From the NCBI GenBank assembly GCA_021234155.1, contig JAJEKV010000091.1, forward strand, positions 3,107,501-3,171,500: a DNA stretch of 64,000 nucleotides, in the 5' to 3' direction. This document shows, piece after piece, positions 31,735-42,005 of this stretch (position 1 is its first letter; each line of letters begins with the position of its first letter). Below the pieces are notes generated by a model. It had not been told where the DNA came from and ran no database searches. It saw nothing but the letters and a program-made list of their open reading frames with translations. This DNA is from Isoetes taiwanensis. Taxonomy: Eukaryota > Streptophyta > Lycopodiopsida > Isoetales > Isoetaceae. The translations under genes and the position numbers were made by a program.

Positions 31735-31875
31735 GGGTAAAAGATCCTCCAACGGTTGAGGTTCCCTTGGGAGTAAAAGTCCACTGACAAACCGTGGTTT
31801 CCATATGGCGTAAAATGGTCCTCTAACGATTGAGGTTGCCAGGCGTAAAATGGTCCTCTGACAAACCGAGGTTAT
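31735..31875 (+). repeat. Four short repeats before the PPT of element G
   Basis: About four units of 35-45 bp alternate 'CTAACGATTGAGGTT' or 'CTGACAAACCGAGGTT' with 'GGCGTAAAATGGTCCTC'. They lie between the integrase end and the polypurine tract and have no coding content. Confidence 0.7.
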
Positions 31876-31904
31876 CAACACTAATGCTTGAGGTCAAGCA
31901 TCTT

Positions 31905-31920
31905 TAAAAGGGGAGGACCT
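31905..31920 (+). other. Polypurine tract of element G
   Basis: AAAAGGGGAGGACCT ends directly at the 3' LTR start (31921), the expected position for plus-strand DNA priming. Confidence 0.8.
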
Positions 31921-32501
31921 TGATATGAAGGTTTTTCCCTAGTAGCTCGGGGATGTAGTGTAGTCCACTGTTATGCACTCAAAATAACCTTATTATGGAG
32001 TCAACCTTTATTTGATACCCTAAGAAAATTATCCTTGTATTAAGCCAACTTCAAAAGGTTATATCTCAGCGAATATAAGTCGGATTATTGCGATCCAGGG
32101 CTCATTGGAAAGCACTCAGAGTCTAGTTGTCGGATTGGGGTTGCCTATTCTCTAACTCCTTGTGCATCGTGAGATATCGCCAAAAGAGTGGCCATGTATA
32201 CTGGACTGCACAGCCAAGATTCCTGTTCCTGCCTCTGAACCCCTATTGCTTTCATAAACCTTGCCTTCATCCTTAAACCCTCCCTCTGGAGTGCATATCA
32301 GGCTGAGAGAATGATTTCTCGGCTCCCTGGATAACAATTTCCAGGCTCAGGATAATGGTTTCCTGAGGGACCCGGTTGGGTGGTGAGCTACCTCCTCTAA
32401 TCTCTTTTGCTCTAATGAGATTATTTTGATGCAGGGTTGAAGAGAACGAATTCTTTGAGGTAACTAATCTGAATTTGTGTTCTTTTGTGCATTCCATATC
32501 A
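31921..32501 (+). repeat. 3' LTR of element G
   Basis: 581 bp. Starts TGATATGAAGG and ends CATATCA, pairing with 26278-26849. Followed by GAGCG, the likely right target-site copy. Confidence 0.85.
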
Positions 32502-33105
32502 GAGCGACCAATGGAAGAACACAAATAGTATTCGTTGTTATTGTATACGAGTTTTTACCAATGGTTGGATGCTATGATGTCACCATATAATATATATGTA
32601 TTTTAGTCCTCGCCTACCATCAAACGCTCGCAAACGCCTCATATGAATATGCACCAAAACAATGCGGGAGGGGGAGATTTAATTAATGTCAATGGTTTTT
32701 ATGTATTGGATGTTATGTAAATTTTTTTTTACCAATCAATAACTAGAATGTAATCCAATCTAATCGTTTGTTTGTTTGCTCCACGCTTGACACTTTATCT
32801 ATAGTGCAGGTTGTTTCGGCATTACCCACGCCCTTCCTAACTATTTATAAGGCTTAGTTATAAGATCACCAGCTTGCTTTTACCAGCTTGCTTCCATATA
32901 ACTGTCATCTGCTAAAGTTTGCTAATTTTTTCCATCCTGCTTCATCTTTACCAATCTTTTGCCAGCTATTAGTTTAGTTGGAAAAAGTTTGGGAAAGATT
33001 AATCATTTTAGTTTAACCTTTTTTGCACCGGCACCAACCTTATAAGATCTTTAGCCAGATGCTAGAAAGTGCCCTTCGGGACATCTGATAAAATTTGAAC
33101 GAGCT
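32502..33105. other. Stretch without recognisable genes
   Basis: AT-rich sequence right of element G. Contains 'AACGCTCGCAAACGCCTC' near 32621, reminiscent of the strings left of G, and no ORF of note. Confidence 0.35.
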
Positions 33106-34605
33106 TGTGACGTTCCATGTAAGTATACGGTATATGTATACCGTACCTGACACGTCACCAAGGTATTGGGACCATTGGGGACTAACCTAAAAGGGGTTAT
33201 TGTGATTAAACTAACCTAAGTAGACTAACTAATAGCATTAATTAGCTAAATAGACTAATTAGAGTGTGCCACTTGGCCTAACTTTCGATTGGCCAAGGCG
33301 GTCGCCATTCTTGGGTGGCAAATTGAGCTCCCAGCCCAATTCTGCCCCAAATTCGAGTTTGGGAAAGGCAGAGGGAGGAAGGAGCTATTGCAACTAACAC
33401 CTGACCAGTTCTATGGATGTTCTTCGAGACAATAGGTCCAGCTAGGACCACAATGGATCTTTAGATAGTTGTGTGCTATTCTAACCCTTGTTTGAGTAGA
33501 TGGATGATTAGATTCTATTCTATAATCTACTTATGATGATGGATGTTTGTATTCGATTACGTCTTACTCTTTACTCATTTCCTCCACGTGTTGTATGGGA
33601 TTAAGGGGGGGTAGAGGCCTAATAGCTATCTAGATTTAGTGATGCTCCTAGCTAGAACCTCTTAAAACCTAGTAAATGCGGCCTGTGCACAAGAACCCAC
33701 TTGGCTGTGGATGCTATGATGTGATTGACACCAAACAACGAGTATGATGAAGAATGGGGGTGGGGTCTGCCTAAGCGGCTATAGGACTCCTATAGTGTGC
33801 TAGGCTTATAGCGGGTCACAGAGAGGGCCGGGTATGGGTCTGACACTTCCTGGATCACGGGGGCGTGCCGAGGGGGCGCCACGGACTCGAGCAGGGCGAG
33901 GTGAGCCCGCCTTTTTAGATTAGGGGGAGTAAGTCAGGTGCGAGCAGGGGGTCAGCGGCGTGACACACGGTTCTCTAGCACACCCGGGGACTCACCATAC
34001 TCGGGGGGAGGGGCGCCTCTCGATCTGCCTCATCGGACCAAGGAGATGTAACCCAGAGTAGTCCCATAGGGTGACTCCATGGGATTGCATCTCCGGAAGG
34101 CTACAACCATATCATAGCATATTTCAGCCTATCTGCAAAGTGTGCACAGGAGGGGCGGATGGAGTGGACTACCCTAGCCCTTTGTTCTATCCCGATAGCG
34201 CCATTGTTATGATTCCATCATTTGTTGTTATGGAGGCCTTGATTGTCGGTCGACCCCCTTGAGTCGAGCGAGGTAGAACCCTTATTTATGATGCATTTCC
34301 TTTATTATGTTGGTGTTACATTTGTATTCTTATGGATGATGATGGGCCACCCTTGAGGGTGGAATATTATTATTTGCATTGTTGCCGGTGCTAACCTTGT
34401 ATATGCGCTTCGCTATATAGGATTCCCATAGAAGGCGTGGGGCCGAATGACACCCTCTGTGTCCTCCCACTTGGGGACTTGCCCATCACAAGTGGTCCAG
34501 GAGTCCAATGGAGGGCCTTCCTATGGTGAATACGAGTCGCCATGGGAGAGGGATTTCCCGTATATCAATGCGATGGGAGCATCGTTATAGGCGGGGAGCA
34601 TCACA
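33106..34605 (+). repeat. LTR of another element (J), 1.5 kb
   Basis: It starts TGTGACG at 33106 and ends CATCACA at 34605, giving inverted TGTGA/TCACA ends. It is followed after one base by TGGTATCCAAACATGG, a Met-tRNA-like PBS. A near-perfect palindrome lies at 33126-33145. There is no protein-coding evidence inside. A matching second LTR is not in the window, so the limits rest on the termini and PBS alone. Confidence 0.55.
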
Positions 34606-34606
34606 A

Positions 34607-34624
34607 TGGTATCCAAACATGGTT
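34607..34624 (+). other. Primer-binding site of element J
   Basis: TGGTATCCAAACATGGTT matches the start of the plant initiator Met tRNA complement (TGGTATCAGAGC...ATGG) with two to three differences, immediately after the proposed LTR end. Confidence 0.5.
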
Positions 34625-35117
34625 TTGGTGGACGGATCATTGGCCATGTCCTAACTTCGATAGAGCGTTAAGTAGTTGGGGACTCTAACATAGAAAATTC
34701 CTTAGAACCCTATAATTAGTATGATTGATGGCCAAAGTTGTGGTAATAGTGTTGGTTGAGAGGGAAAATTTGAAGGTATGAAGGTAAGGCGTATGTCGAG
34801 TTTTGGCAGGAAATGGTCTCTCTTTTCCCGAGGCCATACTCTTTAAGTAGCTTCGGATTGGAGAAATTCTTGTTCCATTCGTCGGAGACCCTCAAATTAG
34901 CTTAGAACACCTTCCAACCGAAGTCGATAGCATCACCAAGCTGGCACAAAACCCTAAATGGCACACTTGGCTAAATGGCGGTTTCTTTTTTCGATTCTAA
35001 ACTCACAAAAATCCAAGTCGCCCGGTTTTTGATCGTAGCGTTGACCTTTTTTTTTTAATTGAAGGCATTAAAAGTGACAGGCGTTTTTAAGTTGAGGTTT
35101 TATTGTTTTCATTTTGT
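34625..35117 (+). other. Leader of element J, interrupted
   Basis: Sequence that would be the untranslated leader after the PBS; no gag is found. It ends near 35117 where the minus-strand LTR of element K begins, so K may have inserted into J. Confidence 0.35.
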
Positions 35118-35769
35118 ACTAGGCATGCCCTGCGAGGGAGACCTCCGCCAGCCATAGCCTTAAACTTGGCTCACCCTACGCCATAAGCTGTTTGGGGTGC
35201 GGGTTCGGGGAACTCTGGAAGACAGCCCCTCTGTGAGGACCGTGGATCGGGGGAGAGTCAGGGGGACTATGTCTTGCGGGATTTGCAAGAAAGAAGAAGA
35301 AGAAGAAAACAGAACAAATGAGAGGAAAATGATAAGCTTCCTTGATATCAATGATGAACATACATGAGCTCTCGCAATAGAGAGAAGAACTGAAAGGAGA
35401 CAAGACTCAAAACTCATCTAGAACTCATGTGCGAGCTCTAGTCATATATATAGTACAATGGCCTTGGGCCCAATATAGACACTCTGGCCCGATCTCGGTC
35501 TTGGACTCTCTGGAAGGAGGCCTGATTTCTTAGGAATGTGGGTGATTGCCTCTTGAAGTGCCTAGAATCATGCCTGGCCGACGCTGGCGGTGACGGGCCG
35601 TCCACTTGTCTGGCGGGCGCCTCTTGATAGGCTTTGGCTAGCGTGGTCCGCTGCTTGGTCTTCTACGAGCCTTTGATGGCTGACCAATTCGGGGACCGAG
35701 ATCCTTGAGCTTGACCTGGTCTGTCAGGTATGCATGAATAGTCCTGTACGGGGAGGCCTGGGACTAACA
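35118..35769 (-). repeat. 3' LTR of minus-strand element K
   Basis: Reading leftwards, TGTTAGTCCCAGGCC starts at 35769 immediately after a G-rich tract. A TATA-like TACTATATATATGAC lies near 35450, followed by a leader-like TTCTTCTTCTTC run, as in a U3-R promoter. The proposed end is CTAGTACA near 35118. The partner 5' LTR is not seen, so the left limit is approximate. Confidence 0.6.
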
Positions 35770-35781
35770 CTCCCCCCAAAG
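35770..35781 (-). other. Polypurine tract of element K
   Basis: CTTTGGGGGGAG (minus sense) directly precedes TGTTAGTCC, the normal arrangement of a PPT and 3' LTR. Confidence 0.65.
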
Positions 35782-35799
35782 CGACACTCGAGTGAAGAA

Positions 35800-38736
35800 A
35801 AGGAGGAAGGGTTTTACGGCGGGAAGCCATCTGCGAAAGTGATCCTTTGCGGGAGGACGGCGCACCATTATGGTGCTTGGGCAATGAGATCTGGCGTGTT
35901 TGAAGCGGGGAGGAGTGTTGTGGCTGGGGCGGGATCACGCATCAATAAGAAAGCGAGATCGTACCATGTCTTCAAGGGCAACATGGGCGCCTGAAGAAAT
36001 GTCTTGACATTCCATGAGGAGAGGCGCGTGTCCGGAGGCCAAAGGCATTAGACGGCATTCGGATTGCGATGAAAAAATGGGACTTTTACCCGATTTAAGG
36101 ATTTGAGCAAAATGCATTTGAGAGCAGCACAAAAACACTCGCTTGAAGATGGTGAAGGATCGGGTGAGGTGGTGGCGATTCGCAAGAAGGTGTCAAGACC
36201 ATGAAGCGCATCCGCCGGCGGCGTTTGCCAACCACGCTCATTAGCAATATAGATCAATTCATTGGTGGTATCAGTGGCACCTTCTTCCCAATGTGGCGGG
36301 CGAACAAAGCGTGGATCCCTGGGAGATCCCGTCGAGATCACGAGGTGGAGTCCATCCGGCATGACCATCCATGACCTTGGTCCAAAAAGGGGGCGCCAAT
36401 CGGGAAAGTCAGGAACACTGGGGCGTGGAGAGTGCGCCCGAGGGGAAGCATAGGGAGAAGGAACCATGCCCCGTGGGCGTGGGTTCTTGGCGGTCTCCAC
36501 AATTGCCCGACAAGATCCGGGATCAAGAGCTTGACACCAACGATCCCAAAGAGAAGCGAGAGAGTTGAGAGTTGTGGGAGGGCTATCCCATCCAGGTGGG
36601 GACAGATCTTGCTATCCAACGAGCCCGTAATTGATTATAACTGCGAGGTGCTTTGCATATAAATTTGTGCATAGGGAAGATCCTCGGGATGTCCTAGATA
36701 CTTCCTTATCTGTTGCGGCTTCCGCTTAAAACCAAAGAGATAAATGATTGGCAAGCTTCGGGCATGTACTCGATGAAGAGTGTGGGTTTGAGCATGATCA
36801 GCAAGATATGGATTGTTATCCTGAAGCAACCATTGCAGTGGGGTCACCACAAAAAAGTGGCGTGGCCCATCTCGGAAGTGTTCACGTGTATCACCCGGAT
36901 AGAAATCATGAAATATGTAAGCCATGGGCTGAACAACTCGAAGGTGATAAAGTCCGGATCGCCACGATTGCATGAGATCAAAGACCAAAAGGGCCGCGAC
37001 GCATAACCCTTTGTCTTCAATGGAGAGTTCTGGCCAAATCCGAAGAAAATCTGCGCTTTCGGGGGAATATTCCGCGAGGTCCATCGCATGCCACTTCGAA
37101 AGGAAGAGGTGGCGAGCAACCACATAATCGTGATAGCGAGGAAGGGCTGGGAAGTCAAAGGCATTACGTGAATAATGGCGGTATGGCCGTCAAGTTTTGC
37201 TTGAGCCTCATCGTGGTGAATAACTTGCTGCGGTTGTTGTTCAAGATCCGGATCCGGTTGTCCTTTTCTAGCGGTGGCGTGATTGGTCACGGACCCGTTT
37301 CGAGAAGTGTTGACTGGGAGGAGGATTGCCCCAGTATTGAGGACGGCCACGACAATCTCCGCGTCATCAGAATCTTCGGTTTACGCACCTCGTAAGCTGA
37401 TCTTGAAGAGAGGTGGCTGAGAGGTGCGTGTAGAAAGCTGAGCCGTCAAAGGAGGCAATTTGAGCGCCCCGCTCACTGTAAGGTTTGAACTTGAGTGCTG
37501 AAATTTTCACAAAGTTGGAGTACAAGGTGTTGAGCTTAGCAATATCTGCGTCCTTGGTACCCGGAGAGCTTCTTTGGACTTGTTGTGCTCCAATAAATTC
37601 TGAATTTACGATTGGGTGAGCTTTGTTGTCGCAAGTTGGCTGACTTGATCTGTGCACTTTTGAGATGTGTATGAGCTGTAAAGAGAGCTCAGGTGCTTGT
37701 CTTGAAGTTTGGCCTCAAAGTTGCAACAGGGGCAGTGGTAGCTTGAAGGTCCCGTTATGCGCATCGAGAGGCCTCTAGTGCCATTTGAACCCCGTTCATA
37801 AGAGCGTCTTGGGTTTCTTGTAACTTGAGAACAGCGGCTTGAGCATCCTGGCGTCTTGATACAACAACCGGCGAGGGTGTTGTGGTGGTGGAGCCCGGCT
37901 GTTACTGGTTTGTGATGTTTGGGAAAAGATGGTGTGAACTGGATGGTGTAGGCGAGGAGGAGACAGTGATGACATGGGTGGGGGATTTTGGACATGACCC
38001 GGTGGAAGAAGGCGTGAAGTGCCAACTCGTTAGTCTGTGGGAGGGACGGTGAGGTGGAATTATGAGAATTTTGTGGTGTGGGAGGGAAGTAATGACGGAT
38101 GAGGGCTTGAAGGTGGCCTCCCACAGAAACTTCAGAAATGGAAGTGGCACCCCGAAGGCGGTCCACTTCTTGGAGAAGACGATAGAACATCAATTGGGGC
38201 CAATCTATGTGGTGGTTGGAGTGTGTAGCAGTGATGACCATGTTATAGAAAGGCTTATTGATATGGGTGTTCTTGATAGAATACCCAAGGAACTTGCGCC
38301 ACAGAAACTTAACAAAGGTTTCGTGAGGCTTGTCGATATTGGTCAGACGATGCACATTGGCATGATAAGGAGGTGCACCAAACTCTGTGACATCTAGATC
38401 CTGTATGGCAGACCATGATAAACAAGGGGTTTGCAAGGGAATATGAAATACCTCAGAAATCAAATGTTGAGTCAGCGAAATGGTGGTGCCATCGACCACA
38501 GTGGTGTATCCATTCGGGCTGTTAACGATATTGGCGATGAACTGCTTCAGTTGGTCAGGATTGGGAGCCGGAAGTTCCATTTGAGAGAATTCGTAAAGCT
38601 TTTGTCGTTCAGCGACTTCTTTATTTGGGCCAACAAGGGCTTCACGGAAAGTGGGCGTCAAGAAGGATACAGACTCAAAAAGAGCCGGATCCTTGGGAGC
38701 AGTAGCTTGAAGTGTAGAAAATCTTGGGGCAGCCAT
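35800..38736 (-). pseudogene. Large unrecognised ORF of element K (third ORF position)
   Basis: The minus-strand ATG at 38736 opens about 240 credible residues: 'MAAPRFSTLQATAPKDPALF', then 'GTTISLTQHLISEVFHIPL', 'KFLWRKFLGYSIKNTHINKP' and 'IDWPQLMFYRLLQEVDRL'. This layout recalls the 'putative plant transposon protein' domain, but I cannot confirm that. In shifted frames follow a coiled-coil-like stretch ('DAQAAVLKLQETQDALMNG'), then 'LYHLRVVQPMAYIFHDFYPG' and 'LPIIYLFGFKRKPQQIRKYL' (36635-37123). After that come 'WMVMPDGLHLVISTGSPRD' and 'WQTPPADALHGLDTFLRI' (36048-36500). About 900 residues in total. There is no transmembrane segment or nuclease motif. It ends just before the PPT and 3' LTR, so it is probably part of K. 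Plus-strand ORFs here are antisense shadows. Confidence 0.5.
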
Positions 38737-39756
38737 GGTAACGATTTGCGTAAAGCGAAAGAGTGATTCAAAGGCTGAGGACGAAAAGCCAAGCCGCGGA
38801 GGACAAAGGCGCAGAGGAACTAAAAGGTTTTAGGGCTTAATAACTGGAGGCTAAGAGGTATGAAGAGGGCTAAAACCGAGCCGTTGATGGTGCCAGTGTC
38901 GAAAAGATGCCAGGAGTGTATTGAGAGGCAAAATTTGGCTAAGTCCCCGAAAAACGTAAGGGAGAAGCAATGAACGGTGAGGATGAGACGTGAGAGAAGG
39001 ATCGGATGTGACAGGTGGCCAAAGGACACATATTAATTGTTGACGGGTATGAAAAGAAGCAAGGGCATTTAATGCAGGCAACTCGAAGTGGGATATCATG
39101 AAAACGAATGTGTCAGAGAGTACCCTGGCTAGATTTCGGGCGGGAGGAAAAAGATTCTCGGTTTAGAAAGAGCCTTGCATTGCAAACACGTTGGCCAATT
39201 TGATTGGTCCACGCCGACAAGGAGTTCCTCAGTTGGCTATATAAGACAAAACCGGGTAAAAACGAAAGGCATCAATCCACGGCGCCAAAGATGGCTTCTT
39301 TGGTTTGAGCGAGGGCGCACTATGCCCTGAACTGTCAGAGAGTGGATTACCAATAAGATGAATTATGCGGACCTCTTCGGGCTGCCACAATCGCGTGGCG
39401 TGAGAATGGGCGGTGGTGTGCCGGGATGGCTGAATATCCCGACCGAAGACCAACGGGATGGAGGTGGATTCTGCACCTTCGGGCTGGGATCCCCGAAAGC
39501 GAGAACCTCTACCATCTCCTCCGCATCACCTCACGCCCAACCCGGGAGTAGGGTTTTTCCTCTTAGGTTTTTAGTAGATAGGGCTCGAGCGCTTTTTTGT
39601 ATATAGGGGCAGTGCCCATAAGAGAAATAGTGGCAAATACCGCCGCATTTTATAAAAAATATCCACTATAATATAATATGCATGCTTTCTAGTCACTTTT
39701 CGTGGTGTTTGCTTCTTGAAGTATCGGTTTGTTGATTGTCGCTTTACGTGTGATGA
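38737..39756 (-). other. Spacer between integrase and third ORF of element K
   Basis: About 1 kb without supported coding on either strand. Minus-sense TATA-like motifs lie near 39240 (TCTTATATAGCC) and 39598 (CCTATATAC). One of these could start a separate transcript for the ORF at 38736, or this could be residual LTR. Not resolved. Confidence 0.35.
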
Positions 39757-41345
39757 AATGTTTTGAGGCGAAAACCATTAACCAATGTAGGTAATGGAGT
39801 GCCATCTAACTCGCCCGGTTGGAAAACGCTGGGTCTAACCACTTGAACAATTTGATAAGGGCCAAGCCAAGCAAAACTTGAGTTTGCCCGAAAATTTTTT
39901 GTACACGGAATCATAAAGAAGAACCAAATCGCCTTCTTTGAATGTTTTCGTCTTGACGTTTGTCATGTAAAGATTTTTGCAATCGTTGTCCATGAAGAAC
40001 ACGAATATAAGCATCCCTTCGAAGTTCATCCAAGCTATTCTAATTGATAGACCCTTGCTTTGAGTGCGGTGGTGGATTATGAGCAAGTTAGATTGAAAGC
40101 GGAGTGTTGGAAGGATGTATTCAAACGGCATGAGAGCTTCGACCATAAACCAATTTAAAAGGAGTGTGACGGTAGCAATCTTGAAACAAGTATTGTAGGC
40201 CCAAAGAAACGATGGGAAGTTTTGTTTGCCACGATGCGGGAAGCGTCACAAATTTTCTTGAGAATGGTGACGGTGTTTTGTTGGTGCTACGCCAAACCAT
40301 TTCCTTGAGGATAGTAAGGTGTGCTCTTGTGATGATGTATCGGGGAGATAATCCACGGCTCCTTGATAGTATGATTGATGAAATGGACACCACGATCGAC
40401 CCGACTCAGGTGGGGCGGCAAACCAATGTTGATGATAATTTGTTGATAGAGGGACCCTAGGCTGTGCTTGCTGCAGTGTTGTCCGGAAGTGCACAAGCTT
40501 CCGCCCATTTGGTAGCGTAGTCGGTGAGAACTGTGACGTAAGACGCACGGGTGTGTCGCAGAGGATCCCACAAAGTCCATTCCCCATTTGCTGCGGGAAG
40601 TGGCGTGGCGACCCGGTGTCAAGGGAAGAGCCGCCACGGGCCGTAAGGCCCCCACCGCCGGCAAGCGTCACACGTATGGCGGGCGTGGAGCATCTTTGAA
40701 GAGCGTGGGCCAATAATACCCAAGCTAGAAGGATTTTTGCGTGCCGTGGTGTCACCATGAAAATGACCACCACCTAGCCCTTGATGAGCTTCTCGAACAA
40801 TATCCGAACTTCATGAGGTGCTCTACCGGTCGAAGGATGGTGTCCTTACCCTTTTGTAGAGATGTCCTGCAACCATGGTGTAGTCACGGACCTCACGGAG
40901 AAATTGATGGCGGCACGGAATAGTCCCAGAGAGAGCGCCTCTCTTCTGGTGGAAGAGCACTCGTGAGGAGGTAATCTGCTGAAAATCATGGAACCAATGT
41001 GGTGTTGCCGTGACTAAAAAGAGCTGAGCATCGGAAAGGCGCCACGAGACTCGGTTGAGGGATCATCCGTGTGGATGCGTGGAAAGATAATCCGGGACGA
41101 CATGAGATTTGCCAGCCTTATGAACAATTTCAAAAAGGAGCAAATTCTTGAGAAGAAGGACCCAACGAGCAATGCGCCCGTATGGACTTGTTGATCAAAT
41201 AAAGGAGTGCTTGGTGGTCCACAAAGAACTTGATTTTTTTCTTTCTTTTTGCACCGCATACGGGCACATGCTCATACTCCCCGCCATAACCCGGATAAAA
41301 GGTCAGCACAATGGTTTACATGGTTATCGGGGTAAAAAGACATAT
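39757..41345 (-). pseudogene. Gypsy RNase H and integrase, probably of element K
   Basis: Read leftwards across several frames. The RNase H has 'FVDHQA' with 'LLYLI' (41230-41180, catalytic Asp present), then 'GALLVGSFFSRICSF'. The integrase has 'KILLAWVLLAHAL', 'GMDFVGSSATH' (first Asp), 'VTVLTDYATKWAEAC', 'IINIGLPPHLSRVDRGVHFI' (second Asp) and 'PYYPQGNGLA' before the Glu. Then come 'HTPFKLVYGRS' and the C-terminal 'FKEGDLVLLYDSVYKKFSG' (about 39930). It differs from family A, whose RNase H lacks this Asp. It is fused at about 41345 to a family-A-like gag, so its own gag, protease and RT are missing. It is on the same strand as, and upstream of, the large ORF. Confidence 0.65.
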
Positions 41346-41399
41346 CATTGGAGATTTTAGTTGCCTTTTCAAAAGCTTTGTGTATGGTATCAAAACCTT

Positions 41400-41958
41400 C
41401 CCGATTTTGAATTTTTAGCATCTTCCCAGGTGCACCTTAGGTCTTGGTGATCCCTTAATGAAAGCGACCACAAAATAGAGTGTGGGAGTAGGTACGACTC
41501 TTTTTGGCATTTCCCTCGTATGCACTAAACCTTTCCACATAGTGGTTAACACTTTCACCTGCCCTTATACAAAAAGTCTCAGAGTTCGCTTGCTAGCTCT
41601 TGAGGGGCGCATGACTTTGCCAAACCTAGCTAGAAATTGCTGCACAAGACTCTCATATGTGTCAAGACCCATAACCGAGGTCACATGCTCACACCAAGCA
41701 TATGCCTCATCAGATTTCATGCATCTCTTAAACTCTAAAACCCTCCCCCTTTTACAACCATAATCTCTATAATATTCATCAAATACCTTCAGAAAATGGT
41801 TAGCATTCATAGTTGGTTCAAATATGGGTGGAGTAATGGGCAAACTTAGCTCAAAATAATCGTGGGATTGCATTAATTTGGTTGTCCCATACCGCAACAG
41901 TACTCCTTGTGGTTCCAATGGTTCCGAGCTTCTTGCCGCTCACTTCTTCTAGAGCCAT
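41400..41958 (-). pseudogene. gag F, A-family relative, minus strand
   Basis: The ATG at 41958 starts 'MALEEVSGKK'; a shift follows, and the main frame 41918-41565 reads 'SHDYFELSLPITPPIFEP', 'MNANHFLKVFDEYYRDYGCK' and 'YESLVQQFLARFGKVMRP'. This aligns with A ('ANNFLRIFEDYYRDY', 'WDELVKKFLDRFGK') but is well diverged. It lies 28 bases after a PBS (41985-42002) and the LTR at 42006-44320. It is broken near 41345, where RNase H of another family begins, so protease and RT are lost. Confidence 0.65.
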
Positions 41959-41984
41959 GAGTTCTTTGTAAACCAGGTGGAAAT

Positions 41985-42002
41985 CTCGTGAGGGGACCTC
42001 CA
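41985..42002 (-). other. Primer-binding site before gag F
   Basis: TGGAGGTCCCCTCACGAG (minus sense) starts three bases after the LTR's terminal CA, exactly as in copies A, C, D and E. Confidence 0.5.
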
Positions 42003-42005
42003 AAA

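Larger units (their letters stand above)
26278..32501 (+). mobile_element. Element G: chromovirus with both LTRs
   Basis: LTRs at 26278-26849 and 31921-32501 share 'TGATATGAAGGTTTTTCCCT' starts and end ATATCA, giving inverted TGATAT/ATATCA termini. A Met-tRNA-type PBS follows the left LTR and a polypurine tract precedes the right one. Flanking pentamers are GGGCG (left) and GAGCG (right), a likely target-site duplication with one change. Gag, protease, RT, RNase H, integrase and chromodomain occur in standard chromovirus order, with no extra RNase H. Several stops and frameshifts are present. It is unrelated to family A. Confidence 0.85.

Noticed and set aside
35734-39606. Plus-strand ORFs across element K
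   Set aside because: They are antisense to the minus-strand ORF and LTR of K and show no motif.
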